A stretch of 64,000 nt of DNA from CAVRUZ01 sp963724495 (GTDB lineage Bacteria > Actinomycetota > Actinomycetes > Propionibacteriales > DAIQRJ01), in NCBI GenBank assembly GCA_963724495.1, contig CAVRUZ010000002.1, positions 310,001-374,000 on the forward strand, written 5' to 3'. The translations under genes and the position numbers were made by a program. Shown in pieces: positions 56,919 to 64,000 of this stretch (positions are counted from its first letter, which is position 1; each line of letters starts with the position of its first letter). The notes under the pieces were generated by a model that ran no database searches, had not been told where the DNA came from, and saw only the letters and a list, made by a program, of their open reading frames with translations.

Positions 56919-59807
56919 GTGGCAAAGGTCCGGGTCTACGAACTCGCGAAGGAGCTCGGAGTCGAGAGCAAGGTCATCATGACCAAGCTCGGCGACCTCG
57001 GCGAATTCGTACGGTCAGCTTCCTCGACAGTCGAGGCGCCGGTCGTACGCAGATTGAAGGAGTCGCTCGGGCCCGCTGGCCCCGCGACCAAGACCGCGCC
57101 AGCGAAGAAGGCCGCATCGTCGGCCCGAACCGCGGCGCCCCAGCCCGCAGCGCCGGTCGACGCGCCGGCCAAGACTGCTGAAGCGCCCCCGGTCACCCCG
57201 GAGTCGACACCGGCACCGGCCGCGACGACGGCACCGGAGACCACCGCGCCGGCGGAGTCCGCGCAGACGAACGGCCACGGTGGTTCCGCCACCGAGACCG
57301 CCGCCGCGCCCCCACCCGCCGCCGCCACAGGTACGCGACCGGGCGCACCGGCTGCCCGGCCAGGTACCGCGGCTCCGGGCCAGGACGCCGCTCGACCGGA
57401 CGGGCCCGCCGCTCGCACGGGTGCGCAGGCAACTCCTGGCGCGCCCGGAGCCGCGCGACCACGCACCTCCGGCCCGCGACCCGGTAACAACCCGTTCTCC
57501 TCGACCCAGGGCATGGGCCGGGCCGCAGCGCCGAACCGTCGCGACGCGCCACCCCCCGGCATGCCGCCACGGCCTGCTTCACCGAGCGTGCCCGGCGCAC
57601 CCCGCCCGAACCCCGGGATGATGCCCCAGGGTCGGCCGGCTCCTGTCGGCCGTGGTGCGCCTGGTCCTGGCGGACCCGGCGCTCGCCCGAGCGGACCGGG
57701 AGGCCGACCGACCCGTAGCGGGCCCGGCGGCGCACCAGGTGGCCCCGGTGGCCGCCCAGGTGGCAGCCGACCAGGTGCCGGTGTCGGTCGCAGCGGTCCC
57801 GGTGGGGCACCAGGTGCTCCTGGCGGTCCAGGCGGCCCGACCGGCGGACCCGCCGGTGGTCGCGGTGGCCGCGGCGGGCGTGGAAACGCGCCCGGAGCAT
57901 TCGGTCGTCCCGGTGGTCGCCCGTCCAAGGCGAAGAAGTCCCGTCGGCAGCGCCGGCAGGAGTTCGACAACATGGAGGCCCCGACCGTCGGCGGCGTCCG
58001 TGTCCGGCACGGCAACGGCGAGACCGTCCGGCTGCCGCGCGGCGCATCGCTCACCGACCTCGCCGAGCGCATCGGCGTCGACGCGGCCAGCCTCGTGCAG
58101 GTGATGTTCCACCTTGGCGACATGGTCACGGCGACGCAGTCGGTGCCGGACGAGACCCTGGCGCTGCTCGGCACCGAGTTGAACTACGACATCGAGGTCG
58201 TCTCCCGCGAGGACGAGGACCGCGAGCTGCTGCAGTCCTTCGACATCGACTTCGGCGACGAGGGCGACGAGTCGCTGCAGCAACCGCGTCCGCCGGTCGT
58301 CACCGTGATGGGTCACGTCGACCACGGAAAGACGCGCCTGCTGGATGCCATCCGCAACTCCAACAAGATGGCGTCCGAGGCCGGTGGGATCACCCAGCAC
58401 ATCGGGGCCTACCAGATCGTCACCGAGGTCGAGGACAACGAGCGGGCGATCACGTTCATCGACACACCGGGTCACGAGGCGTTCACCGCCATGCGGGCCC
58501 GTGGTGCGAGTGCCACCGACATCGTGGTGCTCGTGGTCGCGGCCGACGACGGCGTGATGCCGCAGACGATCGAGGCGCTGAACCACGCCAAGGCGGCCCA
58601 GGTGCCGATCGTGGTCGCGGTCAACAAGATCGACGTCGAAGGCGCCGATCCGTCGAAGGTGCGCGGTCAGCTCACCGAGTACGGGCTCATCCCCGAGGAG
58701 TACGGCGGCGACACGATGTTCGTCGACGTCTCCGCGCGGGAGGGACTGAACATCTCCGGGCTGCTGGAGGCCGTGGTCCTCACGGCCGACGCCGCTCTGG
58801 ACCTGTCGGCCAACCCCGACATGTCCGCGCAGGGCATCGCGATCGAGGCACATCTCGACCGTGGCCGTGGACCGGTGGCGACCGTGCTGATCCAGCGCGG
58901 CACGCTCCGCGTCGGCGACTCGGTGGTGGCGGGCCCGGCCTACGGCCGGGTGCGTGCACTGCTCGACGACCACGGGCAGAACGTGCTGGAGGCACCGCCC
59001 TCCTACCCGGTGCAGGTGCTCGGTCTGACCTCGGTGCCGGGCGCAGGCGACGCGTTCCTCGTAGTCGAGGACGACCGGATCGCCCGCCAGATCGGCGAGC
59101 GGCGCGAGGCGCGCGAGCGCAACGCACAGCTGGCCGCCCGCTCACGCCCACGCACGCTCGAGTCGGTCATGGAGGAGATGCAGCGCGGCGAGACCAACGA
59201 GCTGCTGCTGATCCTCAAGGGCGACGTCTCGGGTTCGGTGGAGGCGCTGGAGGACAGCCTGGCAAAGATCGATGTCGGCGAGGAGGTCAGCCTCCGGGTC
59301 ATCCACCGTGGGGTCGGCGCGATCAACCAGAACGACGTCATGCTGGCGGCGGTCGACAACGCGGTGATCATCGGCTTCAACGTCAGACCGGAGGGCAAGG
59401 TCGGCGAACTGGCCGAGCGCGAGGGCGTCGACGTGCGGTTCTACTCGGTGATCTACGACGCGATCGACGAGATCGAGCAGGCGCTCAAGGGCATGCTCAA
59501 GCCGATCTACGAAGAGCGGCAGATGGGCACCGCGGAGGTCCGCGAGATCTTCCGGTCGTCGCGTGCGGGCACCATCGCCGGCTGTCTCGTGCAGTCGGGG
59601 CTCATCCGGCGCAACGCCAAGGCCAGGCTGATCCGCGACGGATCGGTGATCGCCGACAGCACGATCTCGTCACTGCGCCGGTTCACCGACGACGCAACCG
59701 AGGTCCGCGACGGATTCGAGTGCGGCCTCACGCTCGCCGGCTACACCGACCTGCGGGTCAGTGACATCGTCGAGTGCTACGAGATGATCGAGAAGGCGCG
59801 CACCTGA
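56919..59807 (+). CDS. infB: Translation initiation factor IF-2
   Basis: 962 residues. N-terminal IF2_N (AKVRVYELAKELGVESKVI), a long disordered Ala/Pro/Gly/Arg linker (about 65-340), then the GTPase: VTVMGHVDHGKTRLLD, DTPGHEAFTAMRARG and VNKIDVEGADP; second IF2_N at RQRRQEFDNMEAPTVGG precedes it. C-terminal C1/C2 domains complete (ending VECYEMIEKART). GTG 56919 with GGAGAGC upstream. Confidence 0.97.
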   Translation: MAKVRVYELAKELGVESKVIMTKLGDLGEFVRSASSTVEAPVVRRLKESLGPAGPATKTAPAKKAASSARTAAPQPAAPVDAPAKTAEAPPVTPESTPAPAATTAPETTAPAESAQTNGHGGSATETAAAPPPAAATGTRPGAPAARPGTAAPGQDAARPDGPAARTGAQATPGAPGAARPRTSGPRPGNNPFSSTQGMGRAAAPNRRDAPPPGMPPRPASPSVPGAPRPNPGMMPQGRPAPVGRGAPGPGGPGARPSGPGGRPTRSGPGGAPGGPGGRPGGSRPGAGVGRSGPGGAPGAPGGPGGPTGGPAGGRGGRGGRGNAPGAFGRPGGRPSKAKKSRRQRRQEFDNMEAPTVGGVRVRHGNGETVRLPRGASLTDLAERIGVDAASLVQVMFHLGDMVTATQSVPDETLALLGTELNYDIEVVSREDEDRELLQSFDIDFGDEGDESLQQPRPPVVTVMGHVDHGKTRLLDAIRNSNKMASEAGGITQHIGAYQIVTEVEDNERAITFIDTPGHEAFTAMRARGASATDIVVLVVAADDGVMPQTIEALNHAKAAQVPIVVAVNKIDVEGADPSKVRGQLTEYGLIPEEYGGDTMFVDVSAREGLNISGLLEAVVLTADAALDLSANPDMSAQGIAIEAHLDRGRGPVATVLIQRGTLRVGDSVVAGPAYGRVRALLDDHGQNVLEAPPSYPVQVLGLTSVPGAGDAFLVVEDDRIARQIGERREARERNAQLAARSRPRTLESVMEEMQRGETNELLLILKGDVSGSVEALEDSLAKIDVGEEVSLRVIHRGVGAINQNDVMLAAVDNAVIIGFNVRPEGKVGELAEREGVDVRFYSVIYDAIDEIEQALKGMLKPIYEERQMGTAEVREIFRSSRAGTIAGCLVQSGLIRRNAKARLIRDGSVIADSTISSLRRFTDDATEVRDGFECGLTLAGYTDLRVSDIVECYEMIEKART

Positions 59808-59852
59808 TGGACGCGCCGGCCGTACCGGCCTGACGGCTGATCGGCCGACTCG

Positions 59853-60150
59853 ATGTTCGTGGCGGCGGTACGAGCGGACCTGCTCCTTCCGGAGCAGGTC
59901 CGTTCGCTCAAGGAGCGGCGCGGTGTGGTCAACCCGCTGATAGCGGGGCTGCGCCGGACCTTCGAGGTCAGCGCGGCAGACGTCTCCGACCCGGTCCTGC
60001 CGGGCCGGGCCCAGATCGGTGTCAGTGCGGTGTCCGGCAGTGCCGGGTCAGGCGCAGGCGGTGCTCGACGGGGTGGAACGCTGGTTGTCCGATCGCCCCG
60101 AGGTCGAGCTGCTGTCGGTCCAACGGCGGCTGTTCGGCCTCGACGACTGA
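59853..60150 (+). CDS. DUF503 protein, frame broken near 60046
   Basis: Roughly 98 residues when joined: MFVAAVRADLLLPEQVRSLK with FEVSAADVSD, then after a +1 shift AQAVLDGVERWLSDRPEVEL and VQRRLFGLDD. Family member next to rbfA in many Gram-positive genomes; function unknown. The shift falls in GCCGGGTCAGG. Confidence 0.82.
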
Positions 60151-60207
60151 CACCGCCACCGGGACAGCACGGCGACCAAACAGCGGAATCCAGGCAGAGG
60201 AGTCACG

Positions 60208-60690
60208 ATGAGCAACCAGACCAGGGTTCGGCAGCTCTCCGACCGGGTACGCACGTTGACGGCCGACCTGCTGGAGCGGCGCGTGAAGGATCCACGGCTC
60301 GGGTTCGTGACGGTCACCGATGCACGCCTGACCGGAGATCTCAGCCAGGCAACGGTTTTCTACACCGTGTTCGGCGATGCGGAGTCGGTTGCCGAGACCG
60401 AGCGAGCCCTTGCCAGTGCCACCGGCATGATCCGCTCGGAGCTCGGCCGGCGACTCGGGCTGAAGCACACGCCTTCGCTGGTGTTCGTCGCCGACGCGCT
60501 GCCCACCACCTCCGCCTCCGTCGAGGAGGCACTGCGCCGGGCGGCAGCCTCCGACGCCGAGGTGGCCCGGCTAGCGGAGGGCGCTGCATATGCAGGCGAC
60601 CCGGACCCGTACCGGCACGACGACGAGGACGAGGACGAGGACGAAGCGTCCGACGAGGCCGACGACGACACCGGTCCGCAGCCGCGGTGA
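60208..60690 (+). CDS. rbfA: Ribosome-binding factor A
   Basis: 160 residues with acidic Asp/Glu-rich tail. KH-like fold with RVRTLTADLLERRVKDPRLG, GDLSQATVFYTVFG and RRLGLKHTPSLVFVAD. Acts in 30S assembly at cold temperatures. The ATG at 60208 has GAGGAG upstream. The tail is longer than usual. Confidence 0.95.
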   Translation: MSNQTRVRQLSDRVRTLTADLLERRVKDPRLGFVTVTDARLTGDLSQATVFYTVFGDAESVAETERALASATGMIRSELGRRLGLKHTPSLVFVADALPTTSASVEEALRRAAASDAEVARLAEGAAYAGDPDPYRHDDEDEDEDEASDEADDDTGPQPR

Positions 60691-60697
60691 ACCGCCG

Positions 60698-61615
60698 GTG
60701 ACCGCTCAGCCGACACCCGCGTTGGTGCTGGTCGACAAGCCCGCAGGCTGGACGTCGCATGACGTGGTGGGCCGCATGCGCAGGCTGGCCGGCACCCGCA
60801 AGGTGGGGCACGGCGGCACCCTCGACCCGATGGCGACCGGTCTGCTCGTGGTCGGCATCGACCGGGCCACCCGATTGCTGGGCTACCTGGCCGGACACGA
60901 CAAGGACTACTCAGCCTGCGTTCGTTTCGGTGTCAGCACACTGACAGACGACGCCGAGGGCGAGGTGCTCGACGTCAAGGATGCAGGTGCGATCACCGAC
61001 GACGAGGTTGCCTCGGCATTCGCCGCCATGGTCGGCGACCTGGATCAAGTCCCGTCGTCGGTCTCGGCGGTGAAGGTCGACGGCCGCCGCGCCTATCACC
61101 GTGTTCGGGCAGGGGAGGACGTGCGGCTCGCACCACGACGCGTGCACATCTCCCGAATCGAGGTTGCCGGTCTGCGCCGATCGACTCAGGGCGACTCCGG
61201 AACAGTGGTGGATGTCGACATCGAGGTCAGCTGCAGCAGTGGGACCTATGTGCGCGCTCTGGCTCGCGACGCGGGTGCGGCTCTGGGCGTTGGCGGGCAT
61301 CTCACCGCACTACGGCGAACACGCATCGGCGCCTTCTCGGTGGCGCAGGCGCACACCCTCGACGATTTGGCGACCGACCTCACGACCATGCCGATTGCCG
61401 AGGCAGCGCGGTCAGCGTTCACCGCCGTCGACCTGGACGCCGAGAAGGCGGCCGACGTCCGCGTCGGCCGTGCCCTCCCACTGGAGCTGGTGACGGGATG
61501 CGTGCAGCGAAGCACTCCGCAGCCATTCGCCCTCTTCGACCCGGCGGGAGAGTTCCTTGCCCTGTACGAGATCCGCGACGACGCCCTGAGGGCAGCTGCG
61601 GTATTCGTAGGCTGA
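60698..61615 (+). CDS. truB: tRNA pseudouridine-55 synthase
   Basis: 305 residues. LVLVDKPAGWTSHDVV and the catalytic Asp in GHGGTLDPMATGLLVVG, then YSACVRFGVSTLTDDAEG. GTG 60698 lies seven bases after the rbfA stop. C-terminal PUA-like region included (FALFDPAGEFLALYE). Confidence 0.96.
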   Translation: MTAQPTPALVLVDKPAGWTSHDVVGRMRRLAGTRKVGHGGTLDPMATGLLVVGIDRATRLLGYLAGHDKDYSACVRFGVSTLTDDAEGEVLDVKDAGAITDDEVASAFAAMVGDLDQVPSSVSAVKVDGRRAYHRVRAGEDVRLAPRRVHISRIEVAGLRRSTQGDSGTVVDVDIEVSCSSGTYVRALARDAGAALGVGGHLTALRRTRIGAFSVAQAHTLDDLATDLTTMPIAEAARSAFTAVDLDAEKAADVRVGRALPLELVTGCVQRSTPQPFALFDPAGEFLALYEIRDDALRAAAVFVG

Positions 61616-61685
61616 TAACACCAGGGCGCATGGCGGTCCGCTTGGCCTCGCGGGCGTGGCACAACAGCTGTGCGAGGCTTGGCCA

Positions 61686-62621
61686 GTGACCGGAGGTGAG
61701 GGTGCGGCGGGCGGTGCCCGCGGGCCGACCCGTCCCGTCGTGGTCATCGGCAACTTCGACGGTGTGCACCTTGGCCATCAGCATCTGCTGTCGGTCGCCC
61801 GCGAGGCGCAGCGTGACGGTGAGCTCGTCGCCGTGACCTTCGAGCCGCACACGCTGGCCGTGTTGCGCCCCGACCTCGCCCCTCGACGGCTCACCTCGCC
61901 CGCCCGCAAGCAGGAACTCCTCGCCCAGGCAGGCGTCGGTCGCACCGTGGTCGTCCCGTTCACGCACGACACCACCACCTGGCCGCCGGAGCTGTTCATC
62001 GAGCGGGTGCTGCGCCCTCTCGATCCGGCTGCGGTCGTCGTCGGCGAGGGCTTCCGCTTCGGTCACCGTGCGCGCGGGAACGCGACCACGCTGGCGGCGG
62101 CGGGCTTCGACGTGCGCGAGGTCGACCTCACCGGTGTGGTCGTGCACGGCCACCAGGCACCGGTGTCGTCCTCGTCGATCCGGTACGCACTCGACGCGGG
62201 CGACGTCGAGTCGGCCGCCGCCATGCTCGGCCGCCCGCACCGCGTCGACGGCATCGTGGTCCGGGGCGACCAGCGCGGGCGCGCCCTGCTGGGCTTCCCG
62301 ACCGCCAACCTGCCGGTGGATCCGGCCGAGGCGACACCGGCGGACGGCGTGTACGCAGGCTGGTTCACCCGGCTCGATGCACTGACCGAGGGCAGGCAGC
62401 CGGCCGCGATCAGCGTGGGCTCGAACCCCACTTTCGACGGTGTCCAGCGTCGGGTGGAGTCGTACGTGCTGGACCGCGACGACCTGGAGCTGTACGGCGT
62501 GCTGGTGGCCGTGGAGTTCACCCTGCGCATCCGGGGGCAGGTCAAGTTCGACTCGGTGGAGGCGCTCGTCACGCAGATGCGGGCCGACGTCGACGAGATC
62601 AGGACCCTCCTGGTGGGGTGA
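61686..62621 (+). CDS. ribF: Bifunctional riboflavin kinase/FAD synthetase
   Basis: 311 residues. FAD synthetase domain with VVIGNFDGVHLGHQHLL and SSSSIRYALDAGD, kinase domain with RGRALLGFPTANLPVDP and SVGSNPTFDG. Converts riboflavin to FMN to FAD. GTG 61686, preceded by weak ribosome site. Follows truB by 70 bp. Confidence 0.96.
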   Translation: MTGGEGAAGGARGPTRPVVVIGNFDGVHLGHQHLLSVAREAQRDGELVAVTFEPHTLAVLRPDLAPRRLTSPARKQELLAQAGVGRTVVVPFTHDTTTWPPELFIERVLRPLDPAAVVVGEGFRFGHRARGNATTLAAAGFDVREVDLTGVVVHGHQAPVSSSSIRYALDAGDVESAAAMLGRPHRVDGIVVRGDQRGRALLGFPTANLPVDPAEATPADGVYAGWFTRLDALTEGRQPAAISVGSNPTFDGVQRRVESYVLDRDDLELYGVLVAVEFTLRIRGQVKFDSVEALVTQMRADVDEIRTLLVG

Positions 62622-62756
62622 GCTGCGCCTGCCGTGAATTCGCGGCGCGCGGATTCTGGCTGGTACCGTGCAGGTTGCCGTGAAATCGGCCGCGGACCAA
62701 GAGTGCCCAGGTGAACCAGCCCTGGAGCGCCGCGCAACGAACCGACGAGGAGACCA

Positions 62757-63176
62757 GTGTCGACAACTGTGCCCGATCAGGAAACCGTTCCTGACCAAGC
62801 AACACAGTCTGATCAGAGGCAACCAGCAGCCTCTGATCAGGAAAATGTGCCTGATCAGGCCGCAGCCGATCAGGCCGCGCCAGCCGCTGACGAGCCGGCA
62901 CCCTCCTCGCCCAAAGAGCCGAGCTGGAAGCAGTCGATCATCGCGGAGTACGCGACGAACGACGGCGACACCGGTTCCCCCGAGGTCCAGGTAGCCCTGC
63001 TCTCACACCGCATCGCGCACCTGACCGAACACCTCAAGATGCACAAGCACGACCACCACACTCGTCGCGGTCTGTTGCTGCTCGTCGGCCAGCGCCGACG
63101 GCTGCTCAACTACCTGCAGCGCGAGGACATCGAGCGCTACCGGTCGCTGATCGCGCGACTCGGCCTGCGCCGCTAG
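62757..63176 (+). CDS. rpsO: 30S ribosomal protein uS15 with unusual N-terminal PDQ-rich extension
   Basis: 139 residues against about 89 normally. The C-terminal part (SIIAEYATNDGDTGSPEVQV through DIERYRSLIARLGLRR) is a standard uS15. Residues 1-50 are acidic, Gln-rich and built from repeated (P)DQ units, encoded by five GATCAG hexamers between 62775 and 62873. GTG 62757 with GAGGAG nearby suits translation; no alternative start occurs before the conserved core with a strong site. Confidence 0.94.
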   Translation: MSTTVPDQETVPDQATQSDQRQPAASDQENVPDQAAADQAAPAADEPAPSSPKEPSWKQSIIAEYATNDGDTGSPEVQVALLSHRIAHLTEHLKMHKHDHHTRRGLLLLVGQRRRLLNYLQREDIERYRSLIARLGLRR

Positions 63177-63180
63177 CTTT

Positions 63181-63213
63181 CAGTCGGGAGTGGCCATCGG
63201 CCGCTCCCGACTG
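63181..63213 (+). terminator. Hairpin after rpsO
   Basis: CAGTCGGGAG and CTCCCGACTG with GGCC/GGCC inside form a long stem, with a three-base loop, four bases past the rpsO stop. No T-run. Could end the operon or be a processing site in the rpsO-pnp transcript. Confidence 0.7.
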
Positions 63214-63224
63214 TCGTACCGGGC

Positions 63225-63490
63225 CGGAGACGGCCCGGGAGACCCCGCCCCTGACGTGCTTCGGCCCGAACGGGTGCCCGGGTCGACGTAAGGACAAGCA
63301 CCACACCCGAGGGGGACAAGCCCCCGAGGACAAAGCACGACGCGGGCGAGAGTCGCCCGCTGGTACGGAGCGAGACCGGCCGGAGTGCCGTCCGGTCCTC
63401 GACAGTGGCCTGCGGGCAGGCAGCAGGTGGTCACCGACCACCCGCCGACCCGAAGGCTTCGATCGAAGGCCGGATCACCACACCGCCGCT
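63225..63490 (+). ncRNA. Actino-pnp type 5' leader structure
   Basis: The 347-bp rpsO-pnp gap contains several hairpins: GGGGG-ACAAG-CCCCC at 63311-63325, GCGGGCGA-GAG-TCGCCCGC at 63342-63360 and GGTGGTC-ACC-GACCACC at 63426-63442. The Actino-pnp RNA motif is known from such pnp leaders in actinobacteria and probably mediates autoregulation by PNPase. Assignment is by position and dense structure; a covariance-model search with that family would settle it. Confidence 0.6.
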
Positions 63491-63523
63491 CGTCCGCTCC
63501 GTCCGCAGATGGAAGGGAGCCCC

Positions 63524-64000
63524 ATGACGGGCACCAGTAATGCATCCGACCTCTTCGGCAAGCTCAGCACCGCCGAAGCCATCATCGACAACGGCCGGTT
63601 CGGCAAGCGCACGGTGCGCTTCGAGACCGGCCAACTCGCCAAGCAGGCTGCCGGTTCGGCCGTCGTCTACCTCGACGACGACACCATGCTGCTGTCCGCC
63701 ACCTCGGCGAGCAACAACCCGCGCGACCACCTCGACTTCTTCCCGCTGACCGTCGACGTCGAGGAGCGCGGCTACGCCGCAGGCAAGATCCCCGGCAGCG
63801 TGTTCCGCCGGGAGGGCCGGCCCAGCCAGGCCGCCATCCTCACCTGTCGCCTGATCGACCGGCCGCTCCGCCCGACGTTCGTCAAGGGCCTGCGCAACGA
63901 GATCCAGGTCATCGTCACGGTGATGGCTCTCAATCCCCAGGTCCGTTACGACGTCGTGGCCATCAACGCGGCCTCGATGTCGACCCAGCTCGCCGGCCTG
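63524..64000 (+). CDS. pnp: Polynucleotide phosphorylase (partial)
   Basis: 3'-5' exoribonuclease and polymerase. First 159 residues of the first RNase PH domain: IIDNGRFGKRTVRFETGQLA, VEERGYAAGKIPGSVFRREG and RLIDRPLRPTF. ATG 63524, GAAGGGAG upstream. The gene runs off the window end. Confidence 0.96.
   Translation, partial: MTGTSNASDLFGKLSTAEAIIDNGRFGKRTVRFETGQLAKQAAGSAVVYLDDDTMLLSATSASNNPRDHLDFFPLTVDVEERGYAAGKIPGSVFRREGRPSQAAILTCRLIDRPLRPTFVKGLRNEIQVIVTVMALNPQVRYDVVAINAASMSTQLAGL

Overview
The window is 64 kb of high-GC DNA with gene content and order typical of an actinomycete (class Actinomycetia). The diagnostic runs are amt-glnB-glnD-ffh, rpsP-khpA-rimM-trmD-rplS-lepB-rnhB, yraN-comM-dprA, xerC-rpsB-tsf-frr-cdsA-rlmN, dxr-rseP-ispG and rimP-nusA-ylxR-infB-rbfA-truB-ribF-rpsO-pnp. 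An actinobacterial PII/GlnD module, a twin-arginine lipoprotein, DUF2469, DUF3054, DUF4081-GNAT and an Actino-pnp type leader agree with this. Genus cannot be fixed from sequence alone; a Frankiales-like lineage is a guess.

Layout. 1-2109: minus-strand ABC-2 exporter operon (ATPase cut by the window edge, two permeases). 2307-6606: nitrogen module (candidate GlnR box, amt, glnB, glnD). 6898-9639: ffh and an amidohydrolase. 9789-13588: minus-strand LicD/methyltransferase fusion, DHA2 drug exporter and DUF3054 protein. 13851-18888: ribosome maturation and protein export cluster. 18921-22778: MFS transporter, a methyltransferase and an AT-richer, probably acquired, secreted deacetylase. 23042-26263: yraN-comM-dprA. 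26445-31354: a signalling block (hybrid kinase, receiver, receiver-cyclase, broken PGM1-like ATP-grasp gene) sitting between dprA and xerC. 31478-43182: xerC, M23 peptidase, rpsB, tsf, frr, cdsA, rlmN, purU, dxr, rseP. 43337-54225: small enzymes, ispG, a mannonate-dehydratase-like enolase, NagZ, DUF4439 protein, lipoprotein, polytopic membrane protein, a small secretion-type ATPase and an aldo/keto reductase. 54548-64000: the nusA-infB operon through rpsO to a partial pnp.

Two things dominate a careful read. First, about 15 genes, including single-copy genes that are normally essential, change reading frame in mid-gene, and nearly every change has the same sign (one extra base). This looks like sequence or assembly error rather than biology, so those genes are annotated as one gene each with the break noted. 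Second, intergenic regions carry imperfect-palindrome elements of about 75-84 bp in two families (6658-6741 with 43203-43277, and 39357-39431 with 39530-39605), which no gene explains. Other oddities are a roughly 50-residue PDQ-rich N-terminal extension on ribosomal protein uS15, no pyrH between tsf and frr, and four 29-bp tandem units beginning inside the last codons of nusA.
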